Of a stretch of DNA of 64,000 nucleotides, positions 36,675 through 47,182 are shown piece after piece. Below the pieces are notes generated by a model. That model worked only from the letters and a program-made list of their open reading frames with translations, had not been told where the DNA came from and ran no database searches. Every line of letters starts with the position of its first letter. Position 1 is the first letter of the stretch. This DNA is from Dehalococcoidia bacterium (GTDB lineage Bacteria > Chloroflexota > Dehalococcoidia > Lucifugimonadales > UBA3495), in assembly GCA_022827095.1 (NCBI GenBank), contig JAJDTP010000025.1, positions 1 to 64,000 of the forward strand. The letters are read 5' to 3'. Made by a program: the position numbers and the translations under genes.

Positions 36675-38030
36675 TCAATAGTTGGGCGGCGCCTGGTTCA
36701 ACCCAGCAATCCGCTCGCACCACTGCGCCGCGCCCAGCACCCTGCCCTCTTGGGCCCACGGACCCCCGAACTGCACCGCCATGGGCATCCCCAGCTCGCT
36801 CAGGCCCGTTGAGACCACCACCGTGGGCAACCCGGCTACCGACCATGGCACCTGGAACGCCGCATCGCCGGTGGTGTTCAGGTCCCGGGGAGCCGGCGCA
36901 GGCATCGCTGGCGTCATGACGACATCAACCTTGCCGACCATCTCGCTCATGTCGGCGCGGAACCGACGTCGCAGCCGCTGGGCATTCAGGTACGCCGACG
37001 TAGGCATGATCATGCCCATCTCCATTCTGGCGCGGACGCGCGGGCCGTAGTCGGCAGCGCGGGTGCGGTGATTGACCTCGTGGACTGCCGCGCACTCGAC
37101 GCCCGACACGATGCCATGGTAGCTGTGCGCCAACGCGAAGCTGTCGGGCAACGAAATCTCCTCGACCTCGGCTCCGGCCTCCGCCAGTTGATTGGCAACG
37201 GCCTCGGTGTGCGCCCACATCTCGGGCGTGGCGTAGTCCTGGTAGTACTGCCGCACCAGGCCGATGCGCGGCGGCCGGTCGTGCTCCCCCATCTGCGCCA
37301 TGAAGTCGGGCACCGGTTCGCGCAGGCTGCCGGGATCGTTGTCGTCCGCGCCGCTGAGCACCGTCAGCATCAGAGCGCCGTCGGCGACCGTGCGGGTCAG
37401 GATACCCACGTGGTCCAGCGACCAGCTCACCGGAGCCACCCCGTACCGTGAGATGCGTCCATAGGTGGGCTTCACGCCGACGATGCCGTTGTAGGCTGCT
37501 GGCCGGCACGTTGAACCGCCGGTCTGCGATCCCAGTGCCGCCGGAACCATCCGCGCTGCCACCGCCGCGGACGACCCGCTGCTGGAGCCGCCAGGGGTGT
37601 GCTCCAGGTTCCAGGGGTTCCGCGTCGGCGAGGGATCGGAGGAGGCGAACTCGGTGGTGACTGCCTTGCCCAGGATTATCCCGCCGGCGGCCTTGATCTT
37701 GGCCACCGATGTCGCGTCGAAGTCCGGCACAAAATCGGCGTTCACCTTGGAGCCGCAGGCGGTGAGCATACCCTCGGTGTAGAAGATGTCCTTCAGGCCC
37801 ACCGGCACGCCGTGGATCAGACCGAGCGGATCACCCCGCTGCACCTCCGCCTCGCGTTGTCGGGCAGTGGACAGCACGGCGTCACGGTCGATGGTGACCC
37901 AAGCCTGCAGGTCGCCGTTCAGCGCGTCGATGCGCGCCAGCAGCGACTCCGCCAAGGTGACCGGCGACAGGGTCCCTTCGCGAATCTGCGCGGCGGCTTC
38001 TGCCACCGAAAGCTCGTGGAGTTCAGGCAT
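36675..38030 (-). CDS. Amidase-signature hydrolase, copy 2
   Basis: 451 residues with the same catalytic set as copy 1 (Lys80, the GGSS cis-Ser at 149-150, Ser173), differing at about 40 positions. Differences cluster around residues 300-345 (for example AHSYHGIVSGVECAAVH against IHSAQRIVSNVECAAIH), while residues 121-180 are identical. This indicates duplication followed by adaptation near the substrate site, or gene conversion of the core. It lies beside the hydantoinase locus, supporting a role in amide or carbamoyl-compound catabolism. Confidence 0.92.
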   Translation of the reverse strand: MPELHELSVAEAAAQIREGTLSPVTLAESLLARIDALNGDLQAWVTIDRDAVLSTARQREAEVQRGDPLGLIHGVPVGLKDIFYTEGMLTACGSKVNADFVPDFDATSVAKIKAAGGIILGKAVTTEFASSDPSPTRNPWNLEHTPGGSSSGSSAAVAARMVPAALGSQTGGSTCRPAAYNGIVGVKPTYGRISRYGVAPVSWSLDHVGILTRTVADGALMLTVLSGADDNDPGSLREPVPDFMAQMGEHDRPPRIGLVRQYYQDYATPEMWAHTEAVANQLAEAGAEVEEISLPDSFALAHSYHGIVSGVECAAVHEVNHRTRAADYGPRVRARMEMGMIMPTSAYLNAQRLRRRFRADMSEMVGKVDVVMTPAMPAPAPRDLNTTGDAAFQVPWSVAGLPTVVVSTGLSELGMPMAVQFGGPWAQEGRVLGAAQWCERIAGLNQAPPNY

Positions 38031-38394
38031 GGTTCAACCTCGCTGAAGGCGGCATGCCCGCCGCGGTCGGTTCGCGACGCACCCGTGCGGGCCTGGGTTC
38101 GTTCCCCTGCTCATCTCGATTCATGACGGTGTTCCATTGTTCAACAGCGGCGTAAGTCAACGCTAGTCCGCGAGGGGGTTAAGGGGATTGTGCCCATGAA
38201 GTTCCGCAAGCGCAAGGTTCTCCCGCGATACGAGTACCACAGGACCGGCAACGGAGTGTCTGTTCTGGAGGCCAGTGGGCGCGTCGGGGCGCCGTTCATA
38301 GCGGGACGGGGACAGCCACTGCGACTCCGGTCTCGCGCCGTGGTCTTTCCAACGGTATGTCCTCCGTAGTAAAACCGATAGAGAGAAAGCCGCC
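38031..38394. other. Divergent intergenic region between amidase 2 and SNF2 helicase
   Basis: Should hold promoters in both directions. No gene or recognised site. The SNF2 start is preceded by GATAGAGAGAAAG, a weak purine-rich ribosome-binding site. Confidence 0.4.
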
Positions 38395-41300
38395 ATGATC
38401 ATCATCCACGCCGCACAACTGGCCGCACAACTGACCCTCTGGGCAGAGGACTCCGAGCAACCCTCGCAGTCCGGCCACGCGCTCGACGGACGCCATCCCC
38501 GTAGCGTCGACGTCAGGAATTTGACGGATGCCGTCGGCGTCTCGCTCGATGAGCCCACCGGCGCCGAGATGGAAGCCACCATCTGGCTGCCCAGCCGAGG
38601 CAACAGCCCACTGCCGTCGGAAGCATTGGCCGGGCCCGCGCCCAGGTCGAGGGCCAAACCCCGCATCAAACCTTGGCGCGTGCCCGTGATCAGCCTTTCC
38701 AGCACTCAAGCCATCGACCTGCTACAACGTTGTCAGAACGGTCGCGTGCTGACGCCCGGCACGGCGCTGGGCCCCGACGTGGCCTACTGGCGACACGTCA
38801 TGCTCTTCGCCGCCGGACTTACCGTTCGGCAGCAGTTCCTGCCCAACGTTATCCCACACAGCGACAGTACCAAGGCCGTGTGGACGCCGCTCTACGTCGG
38901 TGACGACGCCCACCGGTTGGCTGAACTCGCCAGAGCGATGCCGCCGTCGGCCCGAGCCATGACCATCGCCTCGGCGGACCGGCCGCCAAGTACTCCGCCG
39001 CAGGCCGTACTCAAGGAGTTCATCTCCAGCCTCGTGAACCACATCGTTCGTCAGGACGCCCAGGAAGGCACTCGGGAGTTCGACTCGGCGCACGACGCCT
39101 GGCTTCACGCCTTAACGACGACGGACGGCGCGATACACGCCGCCAACGCCCAACTGCAACAACTGCGTCGGCAGGTGGCGGAATGGCATCGGCCCATCGC
39201 CGTAGCGGCTAACTCCCCCTACCGGCTGTGCCTCAGGCTGGAAGAGCCGCCGGAACCTGACGAGGACGACCCACCAGCCGCTCTGCGCGAACAGGACTGG
39301 TACCTGCGCTACCTGCTCCAGCCCCACGACGACCATAGCCTCCTCCTGCCCGTCAACGACGTACAGGAGTGGCTGTCGCCGGATTTCAACCCGACTGAGT
39401 TCCTGATCGCCTCCCTGGCCCAAGCCGGATCCGTATGCCCGCCCATCTCCGACACCCTGAACAAGCGAAGCCCGTCCGGCGCGCCGCTCGATGCTGAACA
39501 GGCTCACCAGTTCCTGACCCAACAAGCGGCTGCGTTACAGCAGGCCGGCTTCGGCGTGATGCTGCCCTCGTGGTGGACCCGCCGGGGCACAAAGAACCGT
39601 CCCACCATCCGGGCCCAAGTCCGCACTCCGCCGATGCAGGGCGGCGCCAACATGACGATGGCGTCGCTCATCGATCTGAACGTGCAGGTCGCCATGGGCG
39701 ACGAGGTAATCGAAGCCGAGGAACTGTTCGAACTGGCTGACCTGAAGGTGCCGCTGGTCCGCTTCCGCGGCCAGTGGGTCGAAATCGACGCCGACGAGAT
39801 CCGAGCCGCCGCCGACTTCTGGCGCAACCGCGACCAGCTCACCCTGCGGGAAGCGGTCCGCATCGGGTTGGGCGCCGACCAACAGGCGGAAGCCGACAAC
39901 GTCTCCCTGGCGACCACGGGCTGGCTCAGCGAGCTGCTGGAATCCCTCCAGCAGAAGAGCCAGATACGGCTGCTGGACACGCCGGCCGCATTCCACGGCG
40001 AACTCCGCCCCTACCAGCAGATGGGTTACTCGTGGCTCGATTTTCTCCGCTGGTGGGGACTGGGCGCCTGCCTGGCCGACGACATGGGCCTCGGCAAGAC
40101 CATACAGACCCTGGCCGCCATCCTGCGGGACCACCAGGAGGGCAACGAGAAGCCCAATCTGCTGGTCTGCCCCACCTCGGTGATCAACAACTGGCAGCGC
40201 GAAACGCAGAAGTTCACGCCCAGCCTGACGGTGATGCCGCACCACGGACCTGGCCGCGAGCGTGGCGAAAGGTTTACCCAGCAGGCCGCCAAGCACCAGA
40301 TCGTCATCACCAGCTACGGCACCATGACGCGGGACCGGGAACTGCTGGCTTCCGTCGATTGGCGGTCCGTCACCGTCGATGAGGCGCAAAACATCAAGAA
40401 CCCCGTCACCCGACAGGCCCAGGCGGCACGCTCCCTGCCCGCAGACTACCGCATCGCCCTCACGGGCACGCCGGTCGAAAACCACGTCGGCGACCTGTGG
40501 GCCATCATGCAGTTCCTGAACCCCGGCCTGCTTGGCTCCCAGGCGGAGTTCAAGCGCCGGTACTTCACCCCCATCCAGGCCAAGCGGGATGACGAAGCGA
40601 CCGCGCGGTTGCAGAAGGCGACCGGCCCGTTCATCCTGCGCCGCCTGAAGACGGATCCCACCATCATCGACGATCTGCCCGACAAGCGCGAGACCAAGCA
40701 GTATTGCAACCTCACCCGCGAGCAGGTCACCCTGTACGAAGCCGTGCTGCGCGACGTTGAAACACGGCTGGAGGGCGCCGAAGGCATGGCGCGACGCGGC
40801 TCCATCCTCGACACGCTGGTCAGGCTGAAGCAGGTCTGCAACCACCCCCGCCAGCTTTTGGGCGACAACTCCGCCATCGCCGGCCGCTCCGGCAAGCTGG
40901 CCCGCCTGGAAGAACTACTGGACGAGATCATCCCCGCCGGCGACCGGGTGCTGATTTTCAGCCAGTTCGCCGAGATGGGAGCCATACTACAGAAGCACGT
41001 CCAGGAAACCTACGGCATCGAAACGCCCATGCTCCACGGCGGCGTGTCACGGAAGAACCGAGACCTCATGGTGGACCGCTTCCAGAACGACCCCAACGGC
41101 CCGCAGGTGTTCGTCTTGTCGCTGAAGGCCGGCGGTTCCGGCCTGAACCTCCCTCGGGCCAACCACGTCATCCACTATGACCGCTGGTGGAACCCGGCCG
41201 TCGAAAACCAAGCCACCGACCGGGCCTTCCGCATCGGTCAGACGAAGGATGTCCAGGTCCACAAGATGATCTGCGCCGGCACGCTTGAAGACCGCATCGA

Positions 41301-41430
41301 CCTGATGATCGAGACCAAGCAGCAGACCGCCGACCAGGTGGTGGGAGCCACCTCAGAACGCTGGCTCACCGAGCTCTCGAACACCGAATTGCGGGAGGTG
41401 CTGGCACTCAGCACCAAGCCGGAAGACTGA
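38395..41430 (+). CDS. SNF2-family helicase (HelZ/RapA-like architecture)
   Basis: 1011 residues. The N-terminal half (about 1-520) is the SNF2-associated region common to bacterial helicases paired with SWIM proteins. The ATPase core follows: Walker A CLADDMGLGKTIQTLAA (Lys568), motif Ia LLVCPTSVINNW, DEAQ box (from Asp662) in VTVDEAQNIKN, motif III LTGTPVENHVGDLW. The second RecA domain has LIFSQFAEMG, FVLSLKAGGSGLNL and DRAFRIGQTK, the SNF2 motifs V and VI. Such proteins translocate on double-stranded DNA and remodel bound complexes. A SWIM-domain gene follows 44 bases later and the RNA-repair pair comes next on the same strand. Confidence 0.93.
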   Translation: MIIIHAAQLAAQLTLWAEDSEQPSQSGHALDGRHPRSVDVRNLTDAVGVSLDEPTGAEMEATIWLPSRGNSPLPSEALAGPAPRSRAKPRIKPWRVPVISLSSTQAIDLLQRCQNGRVLTPGTALGPDVAYWRHVMLFAAGLTVRQQFLPNVIPHSDSTKAVWTPLYVGDDAHRLAELARAMPPSARAMTIASADRPPSTPPQAVLKEFISSLVNHIVRQDAQEGTREFDSAHDAWLHALTTTDGAIHAANAQLQQLRRQVAEWHRPIAVAANSPYRLCLRLEEPPEPDEDDPPAALREQDWYLRYLLQPHDDHSLLLPVNDVQEWLSPDFNPTEFLIASLAQAGSVCPPISDTLNKRSPSGAPLDAEQAHQFLTQQAAALQQAGFGVMLPSWWTRRGTKNRPTIRAQVRTPPMQGGANMTMASLIDLNVQVAMGDEVIEAEELFELADLKVPLVRFRGQWVEIDADEIRAAADFWRNRDQLTLREAVRIGLGADQQAEADNVSLATTGWLSELLESLQQKSQIRLLDTPAAFHGELRPYQQMGYSWLDFLRWWGLGACLADDMGLGKTIQTLAAILRDHQEGNEKPNLLVCPTSVINNWQRETQKFTPSLTVMPHHGPGRERGERFTQQAAKHQIVITSYGTMTRDRELLASVDWRSVTVDEAQNIKNPVTRQAQAARSLPADYRIALTGTPVENHVGDLWAIMQFLNPGLLGSQAEFKRRYFTPIQAKRDDEATARLQKATGPFILRRLKTDPTIIDDLPDKRETKQYCNLTREQVTLYEAVLRDVETRLEGAEGMARRGSILDTLVRLKQVCNHPRQLLGDNSAIAGRSGKLARLEELLDEIIPAGDRVLIFSQFAEMGAILQKHVQETYGIETPMLHGGVSRKNRDLMVDRFQNDPNGPQVFVLSLKAGGSGLNLPRANHVIHYDRWWNPAVENQATDRAFRIGQTKDVQVHKMICAGTLEDRIDLMIETKQQTADQVVGATSERWLTELSNTELREVLALSTKPED

Positions 41431-41474
41431 AGACGCCGCCCGCTCAACCCACTGAGCCAGGAAAGGTTTCCTCG

Positions 41475-42323
41475 ATGAACTACTACGACTACGAATACAC
41501 TCGCCCCATTGAGGCGAAGGGCGGCATCAGGGCCGCGTCCCGCCGTGGCGAGTTCGGCTCCAACTGGTGGGCCAAACGCTGGATGCAGACCCTCGAGCAG
41601 TTCCGCATCGGCGCCCGTCTCAGCCGGGGCCGTTCCTACGCCCGTCGGGGACAGGTGCTTAAGATTGACATCCGGAACGGCCTCGTGGAAGCGCAGGTGC
41701 AGGGCAGCCGCAAACGCCCCTACGACGTGGAGATTAGCGTCAGAACCATCGGCCCCAATGACTGGGGGCGGCTGCGTCAGGCGTTGGTCGAACAACCGGT
41801 GATTGCCGCCAGCCTGCTCTCCGGCCGGATGCCGGAAAACGTCGAGGACGCGTTCGAAGCTGTCGGCCTTTCGATGTTTCCCGAAAGGAGGGACGACCTC
41901 GAAACCGATTGCTCGTGTCCCGACTGGTCGAACCCGTGCAAGCACATCGCAGCCGTGTACCTGCTCCTGGGCGAGGAGTTCGACCGCGACCCGTTCCTCA
42001 TCTTTCGTATGCGGGGCATGGACCGTGAGGACCTGCTGGGCGAGGAGTTCCGCCAGTCGGCCCAGACCATCGAAGGGCCACCGCTTGCGCCCGAGCCACT
42101 GCCGGATAACCCAGAGACATTCTGGACCAACCCGTTGCCGGCGTTGGCCGCTGCGGACCTCGGCGCGGCCACGGTGCCCGAGATGCACGCCGCTCTGCCC
42201 CGGCAGTTGGGTCGATTCCCTTTCTGGCAGGGAGAACAAGACCTGGTGGCTACCCTGGAGAAAATCTACGCAGCCGCGTCCCAGCAGGCCGCAGGCGTGT
42301 ACCTCAACCAGGCCGAACCGTAG
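41475..42323 (+). CDS. SWIM zinc-finger protein, partner of SNF2 helicase
   Basis: 282 residues. The SWIM motif is CSCPDWSNPCKH with ligands Cys146, Cys148, Cys155 and His157, followed by IAAVYLLLGEEFDRDPFLIF, a stretch strongly conserved in proteins encoded next to SNF2 helicases. The N-terminal part (FGSNWWAKRWMQTLEQ, GRLSRGRSYARRGQV-like) is also typical. It probably binds nucleic acid or protein and targets the helicase. The start is supported by AGGAAAGG upstream. Confidence 0.9.
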   Translation: MNYYDYEYTRPIEAKGGIRAASRRGEFGSNWWAKRWMQTLEQFRIGARLSRGRSYARRGQVLKIDIRNGLVEAQVQGSRKRPYDVEISVRTIGPNDWGRLRQALVEQPVIAASLLSGRMPENVEDAFEAVGLSMFPERRDDLETDCSCPDWSNPCKHIAAVYLLLGEEFDRDPFLIFRMRGMDREDLLGEEFRQSAQTIEGPPLAPEPLPDNPETFWTNPLPALAAADLGAATVPEMHAALPRQLGRFPFWQGEQDLVATLEKIYAAASQQAAGVYLNQAEP

Positions 42324-42703
42324 CCTGACGGAAGGGAAAGAATTGCCAAGCAAAGGAGGCGCATAGACCTTCCACGAGGCGCCGCGTCAGGAACTCTGAA
42401 ACTTGAACGGTTGCCCTACCCACTACGACCTGATGGCCTGCAACCTGGTGTTGGCTGCCATCGCAGCCCTGTTGATGGCCGCCCTGCTGTCCGTTATCCG
42501 CGGTGCGGTCGCATTCTGCGCTGGATGTCATCGGTAAAGGAACTTGTCCCGAAACCGTTCCCGGTTGTCTTCCGTTGCGCGTTCGCCGGTTGGTGAGCAA
42601 TGCGCAGTACGTGTCGGTCACGGTCGCACATTCACTGGATGTAGACCGGCGCCGAAAGAGGGTCGGTTGTGTCCTGACGGTGAGCTACCGTACCATTGAG
42701 AGC
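42324..42703. other. Intergenic region with one possible mini-gene
   Basis: No long gene. At 42433-42537 (plus) a 34-codon frame MACNLVLAAIAALLMAALLS encodes a single membrane segment followed by CAGCHR; it has no clear ribosome-binding site and is listed only as a possibility. The region precedes hen1 and likely contains its promoter. Confidence 0.3.
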
Positions 42704-44104
42704 ATGCTGCTCACCATTACGACCACCCACCGCCCGGCAACTGACCTCGGTTATCTGCTGCACAAGAACCCCGCCAGGCTCCAATCCTTCGAACTCCCCT
42801 TTGGGCGAGCCGAGGTGTTTTACCCTGAAGCGGAACCGGATCGCTGTACCGCGGCGCTGCTCCTGGACGTGGACCCGGTGGGCTTGGCACGGCCCGTGGC
42901 CAGCCGGTCCAGTGCGGACGCCTGGCTGGGGCAATACGTCAACGACCGACCCTATGTCGCGTCGTCGCACCTGAGCGTCGCCATCGCCTCAGTGTACGGC
43001 AGCGCGCTGGCCGGCAGGAGCCGCGAGCGGCCGCAACTGGCGGACCAGCCCATCCCGCTGGAGGCGAGTTTGCCTACTCTGCCCAGCCGAGAAGGGCCGG
43101 ACGTCATCAGGCAGCTGTTTGAGCCCCTGGGCTATACCGTGAAGCTGCAGGACCACCCCCTGGACACGCTCTTTCCGGATTGGGGCCCAGCGCCGTACTT
43201 CAGTGTCGGGCTCGAGGGATGTGTTCGACTGCAGGATTTGCTGTCCCATCTCTACGTGCTGCTGCCCGTGTTGGACGACGCCAAGCACTACTGGGTGGGA
43301 GACGATGAAGTGGACAAGCTACTGCGGTTCGGCGCCGGCTGGCTGGGCGGGCATCCGCACCAGCGAGCTGATCTCCAACCGCTACCTGAAACACCAACGG
43401 GGACTGGTGCGCCGAGCGTTGACCCAACTGAACGACGACAACCACGCTGACCCCGACGAACTGACCGCCAGACGCCAGGAGGACGAAGAGCACCTGGAAG
43501 CTCCGATCCGGTTGGGCGAGCAGCGAATGCACGCGGTACTGGCCACGCTGCGGGGCCTCGGTGCGACCTCCGTACTGGACCTGGGTTGCGGAGAGGGCAA
43601 CCTGCTGGGCTCGCTGCTCAGCGATCCCGCCTTTCGGACCATAACGGGTGTGGACGTTTCGCATCGAGCGTTAGAGATGGCTCGTCAGCGACTGCGGCTG
43701 GACACGATGCCTACGGCGCAGCGAGAGCGCATCACTCTCTTCCAGGGCTCGTTGACCTACCGCGACCGCAGGTTATCCGGTTTCGACGCCGCCGTCGCCA
43801 TGGAAGTCATCGAGCACGTGGACCCTTCCCGGCTGGAGGCGTTTGAAGAGGTAGTACTTGGCCAAGCTCGACCCAAGGCGGTGATCATCACCACTCCCAA
43901 CGTTGAGTACAACTGCCTGTTCGAGAATCTGCCCCTGGGCGAGTTTCGGCACCGGGACCATCGTTTCGAGTGTCGCGGGCCGAGTTCCGTTCGTGGGCCC
44001 ACCAGACGGCCGGACGCAGGGGGTACGAAGTGCGTTTCCGCGATATCGGCACTGAGCACGCCGACCACGGCTCGCCCACCCAGATGGGAGTCTTCACCCG
44101 ATGA
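42704..44104 (+). pseudogene. hen1: Hen1 3'-terminal RNA 2'-O-methyltransferase, two single-base frameshifts
   Basis: Starts MLLTITTTHRPATDLGYLLH at 42704, with the bacterial Hen1 N-terminal domain (HKNPARLQSFELPFGRAEVF, YVNDRPYVASSHLSVAI, DTLFPDWGPAPYF). A one-base shift near 43350 leads to ELISNRYLKHQRGLVR and the methyltransferase domain: VLDLGCGEGNLL binds SAM, and AMEVIEHVDPSRLEAFEEVV holds the metal-binding Glu/His set. A second missing base near 43974 restores RAEFRSWAHQT and the ending HGSPTQMGVFTR, whose stop overlaps the pnkp start (ATGA). Hen1 methylates the 3' end of cleaved RNA before ligation so that re-cleavage is blocked. If the indels are real the gene is dead; if they are read errors it is a normal hen1. 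Confidence 0.88.
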
Positions 44105-46675
44105 GATTGACCATACCCGAACTGTGCCTGGTAGCGCTGGTGGGGCCGTCGGGATCAGGCAAGTCCACCTTCGCGGCTCGGCACTTCAAATCCACCGAGG
44201 TGGTCTCCTCGGACGCCTGCCGTGCCATGGTGGCAGACGATCCCAACGACCAGTCTGCCACGCAGGATGCCTTCAGCCTGCTGAACTTCATTGCGTCCAC
44301 CCGGCTGCGCGCAGGACGTCTCACCGTGATTGATGCCACCAGCGTGCAGCCCCAGGCCCGCAGGTCCCTAGTGCAACTGGCGAGGGACCACGACTGCCTG
44401 CCGGCGGCTATCGTGCTGAACCTGCCGGTGGCGGTCTGCCAGGAGCGTAACCAGACTCGCACCGACCGGCAATTCGGATCCCACGTCGTGCGCCGGCAGG
44501 CGGAGCAACTGCGCCGCTCCATACGAGGCCTCAAGCGCGAAGGGTTTCGCTACGTGTATGTCCTCAACTCCGCCGAGGAGGTGGACGCGGCTGTCATCGA
44601 GCGGACCCAGTCCTGGACCGACCGCAAGGATGAAATCGGCCCGTTCGACATCATCGGAGACGTACACGGTTGTTACGATGAGTTGGCCACGCTGCTGGGA
44701 CGCTTGGGATACCAGGTGTCGTCCACGGGAAACGCTCCCGCCGGCGAACCGGACATTCGCGTCACCCATCCGCAGGGGCGTAAGGCGGTGTTCGTAGGCG
44801 ACCTGGTGGACCGCGGACCGGGCGTTGTAAACGTGCTCAAGCTGGTGATGTCCATGGTGGGAGACGGCAACGCGCTGTGCGTCGCCGGGAACCACGAGTC
44901 CAAGCTGGTGCGCAAGCTGAAAGGCCGCTGTGTAGGTGTCCCACGGGCTGGCGGAATCGCTGGAGCAGTTGGCGCAGGAACCCGATGCGTTTCAGCGTCA
45001 AGCCACCGACTTTCTGGACGGCCTGATCAGCCACTACGTCCTCGACGGCGGGAACCTGGTGGTGGCCCACGCGGGCATGAAGGAAGAGTACCAGGGGAGA
45101 GCCTCGTCCCGAGTTCGCGACTTCTGCCTGTACGGCGAGACCACTGGCGAGACGGACGAGTGGGGCCTGCCGGTGCGGGCCGACTGGGCCGCCAACTACC
45201 TCGGAAAGGCCACGGTGGTCTATGGGCACACGCCAGTGACGGAACCCGCCTGGCTCAACCGGACCATCAACGTGGACACGGGCTGCGTGTTCGGTGGTCG
45301 GCTCACCGCCCTGCGTTATCCGGAAAATGAGCTGGTGTCGGTGCCGGCCGACCGCGTTCATTACGAGCCGGCAAGGCCCCTGGACTCTGCTTCCGGAGGT
45401 GACGCCCGAGTACAGGCGGCGAGCGACAGGGTCGCCAACCTGCTAGACATCGACGACGTGCTGGGGAAGCGTGTGGTGGAGACCCGACTGCGGGGCAACG
45501 TTACCGTGGGTGAGGAGCACTCGGCAGCGGCCCTTGAAGTGATGAGCCGCTTTGCGCTGGACCCGCGCTGGCTGGTTTACCTGCCGCCCACGATTTCCCC
45601 GTGCGAAACCTCAAAACCCCCCGGCATGCTGGAGCACCCGACTGACGTTTTCCGCTACTACCGCAACAGCGGCATCGCTAGCGTGATCTGCGAAGAGAAG
45701 CACATGGGGTCGCGAGCGGTTGTGGTCGTGGGTCGGGACGAGGCGGCCTTACAGCAGCGTTTCGGCATCGCTAACGAGTGCGCCGGCACCTGCTACACCC
45801 GTACGGGACGACGGTTCTTTGAGGACGACGCCCACGAAGCGCAGTTCATCGCGCGCGTCCGCGGAGCGCTGTCGACCGCCGGCATCTGGGATGAGCTCGA
45901 GACTGACTGGGCGGTTTTGGACTGCGAGCTGATGCCGTGGTCGATGAAGGCACAAGAGTTGGTGCAAGAGCAGTACGCTGCTGTGGGAGCAGCAGCGACA
46001 ATCGGGCTGTCAGCAGCAGAAAACCTGCTGCGGCAGGCAACCGGTCGTGGCATGGACGTCGGTGACGTCCTGGAGAGAGCGCAAGAGCGGATGCGGTCGG
46101 CTAGCCACTATCGTGATGCCTATGCCGGCTACTGCTGGCCGGTAACGTCGCTCGACGACATCAGCCTCGCTCCTTTCCACCTGCTGGCCAGCGAAGGCGC
46201 GGTCCATGCGGACCGTGACCACGCCTGGCACATGGCCATGGCCGACCGCCTCGTTCAGGCCGACGCTAAGTTGTTCAAGGAAACTCAGCACAGGATCGTG
46301 GCCCTCGACTCGCGCGAAGAGGACGAAGCCACCCAATGGTGGGAAGAACTCACCGGCGCTGGTGGAGAGGGAATGGTGGTCAAGCCGATGGATTTCGTCG
46401 CCACCGGCAGGCGTGGCCTAGTTCAGCCCGCGATGAAGTGCCGGGGCCGGGAGTACCTGCGCATCATCTACGGCCCCGAGTACACCCTATCCAGCAACCT
46501 GGAACGGTTGCGCAGTCGTGGCCTGTCCACCAAGCGATCCCTGGCTTTGCGTCAGTTCGCGCTGGGACTGGAAGGACTGCGCCGTTTTGTCGACTGTGAG
46601 CCGCTGTTTCGCGTCCACGAGTGCGTATTCGCGGTTCTGGCCCTCGAGAGTGAGCCGGTTGACCCGCGGTTGTGA
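44101..46675 (+). pseudogene. pnkp: Polynucleotide kinase-phosphatase-ligase Pnkp, one frameshift
   Basis: Three-domain RNA-repair enzyme. Kinase: LVALVGPSGSGKSTF (Gly15-Ser22), with Asp and Arg of VVSSDACR and the helical lid. 2',3'-phosphatase (metallophosphoesterase): FDIIGDVHGCYDEL, FVGDLVDRGPG and CVAGNHESK, then a one-base shift near 44930-44935 inside KLKGR. Reading resumes with SHGLAESLEQLAQ, VVAHAGMKEEYQGR and VYGHTPV. The C-terminal adenylyltransferase (ligase-like) domain has the nucleotidyl Lys in CEEKHMGSRAV and a later EGMVVKPMDF motif. The gene ends at 46675. Together with Hen1 it forms the bacterial RNA-repair pair that mends tRNA or RNA cut by ribotoxins. The frameshift leaves kinase and ligase halves separately open. 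Confidence 0.9.
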
Positions 46676-47182
46676 CCCCCACTTTTTTCAGTCGGTTCAA
46701 TCCGAACGTGGCGGTCCCATCGCTGGCAACCCCAACTACGACTACCGGGGCCCGGCCGAAACGGTGGCCCTGATGTTCGGCCTCGGTTACACCGTGCCGG
46801 AATTCGCCACCAACTTTTCTGTATGTCCGACAGGATCATCCAACGTGACCTGGCGGATGTCAGGAAAGGTCGTTGAACGACCCCGAAGATGGACCCCAAC
46901 ACCCGCAGTACGGTAGGGGTGACACCCCGCAATGGGATAAATGCGCCCGGAAATCCGGAATCAGTAGGGCCAGCCCAAGGCAATCGCGTTTCATTGTGAT
47001 AGGACCTTGGTCAGGTAATCGAAGTCCCAGCCGGCCTTTTTGCGTTTGGCTTTGATGCCTACTTTGGCGGTGCGTTCTTGTTTGTGTTAAACGCCGCGGA
47101 CATTGCTCCAGTGATCGCCAAGGAGTATGTACCACCCTGGGCGCGTGGCGATTCTTATTTCTATCAGGTTGAGTTAGGTCGG
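46676..47182. other. Debris region downstream of pnkp
   Basis: Two short coding-like scraps. Around 46722-46830 (plus) NPNYDYRGPAETVALMFGLG reads like part of an enzyme, but no start or family is recognisable. Around 46995-47090 (minus) KQERTAKVGIKAKRKKAGWD reads like the C-terminus of an unidentified, perhaps transposase, protein. Neither is callable as a gene. Confidence 0.35.

Noticed and set aside
39535-40845. 436-codon minus-strand frame
   Set aside because: Antisense to the SNF2 helicase core; no motif of its own.
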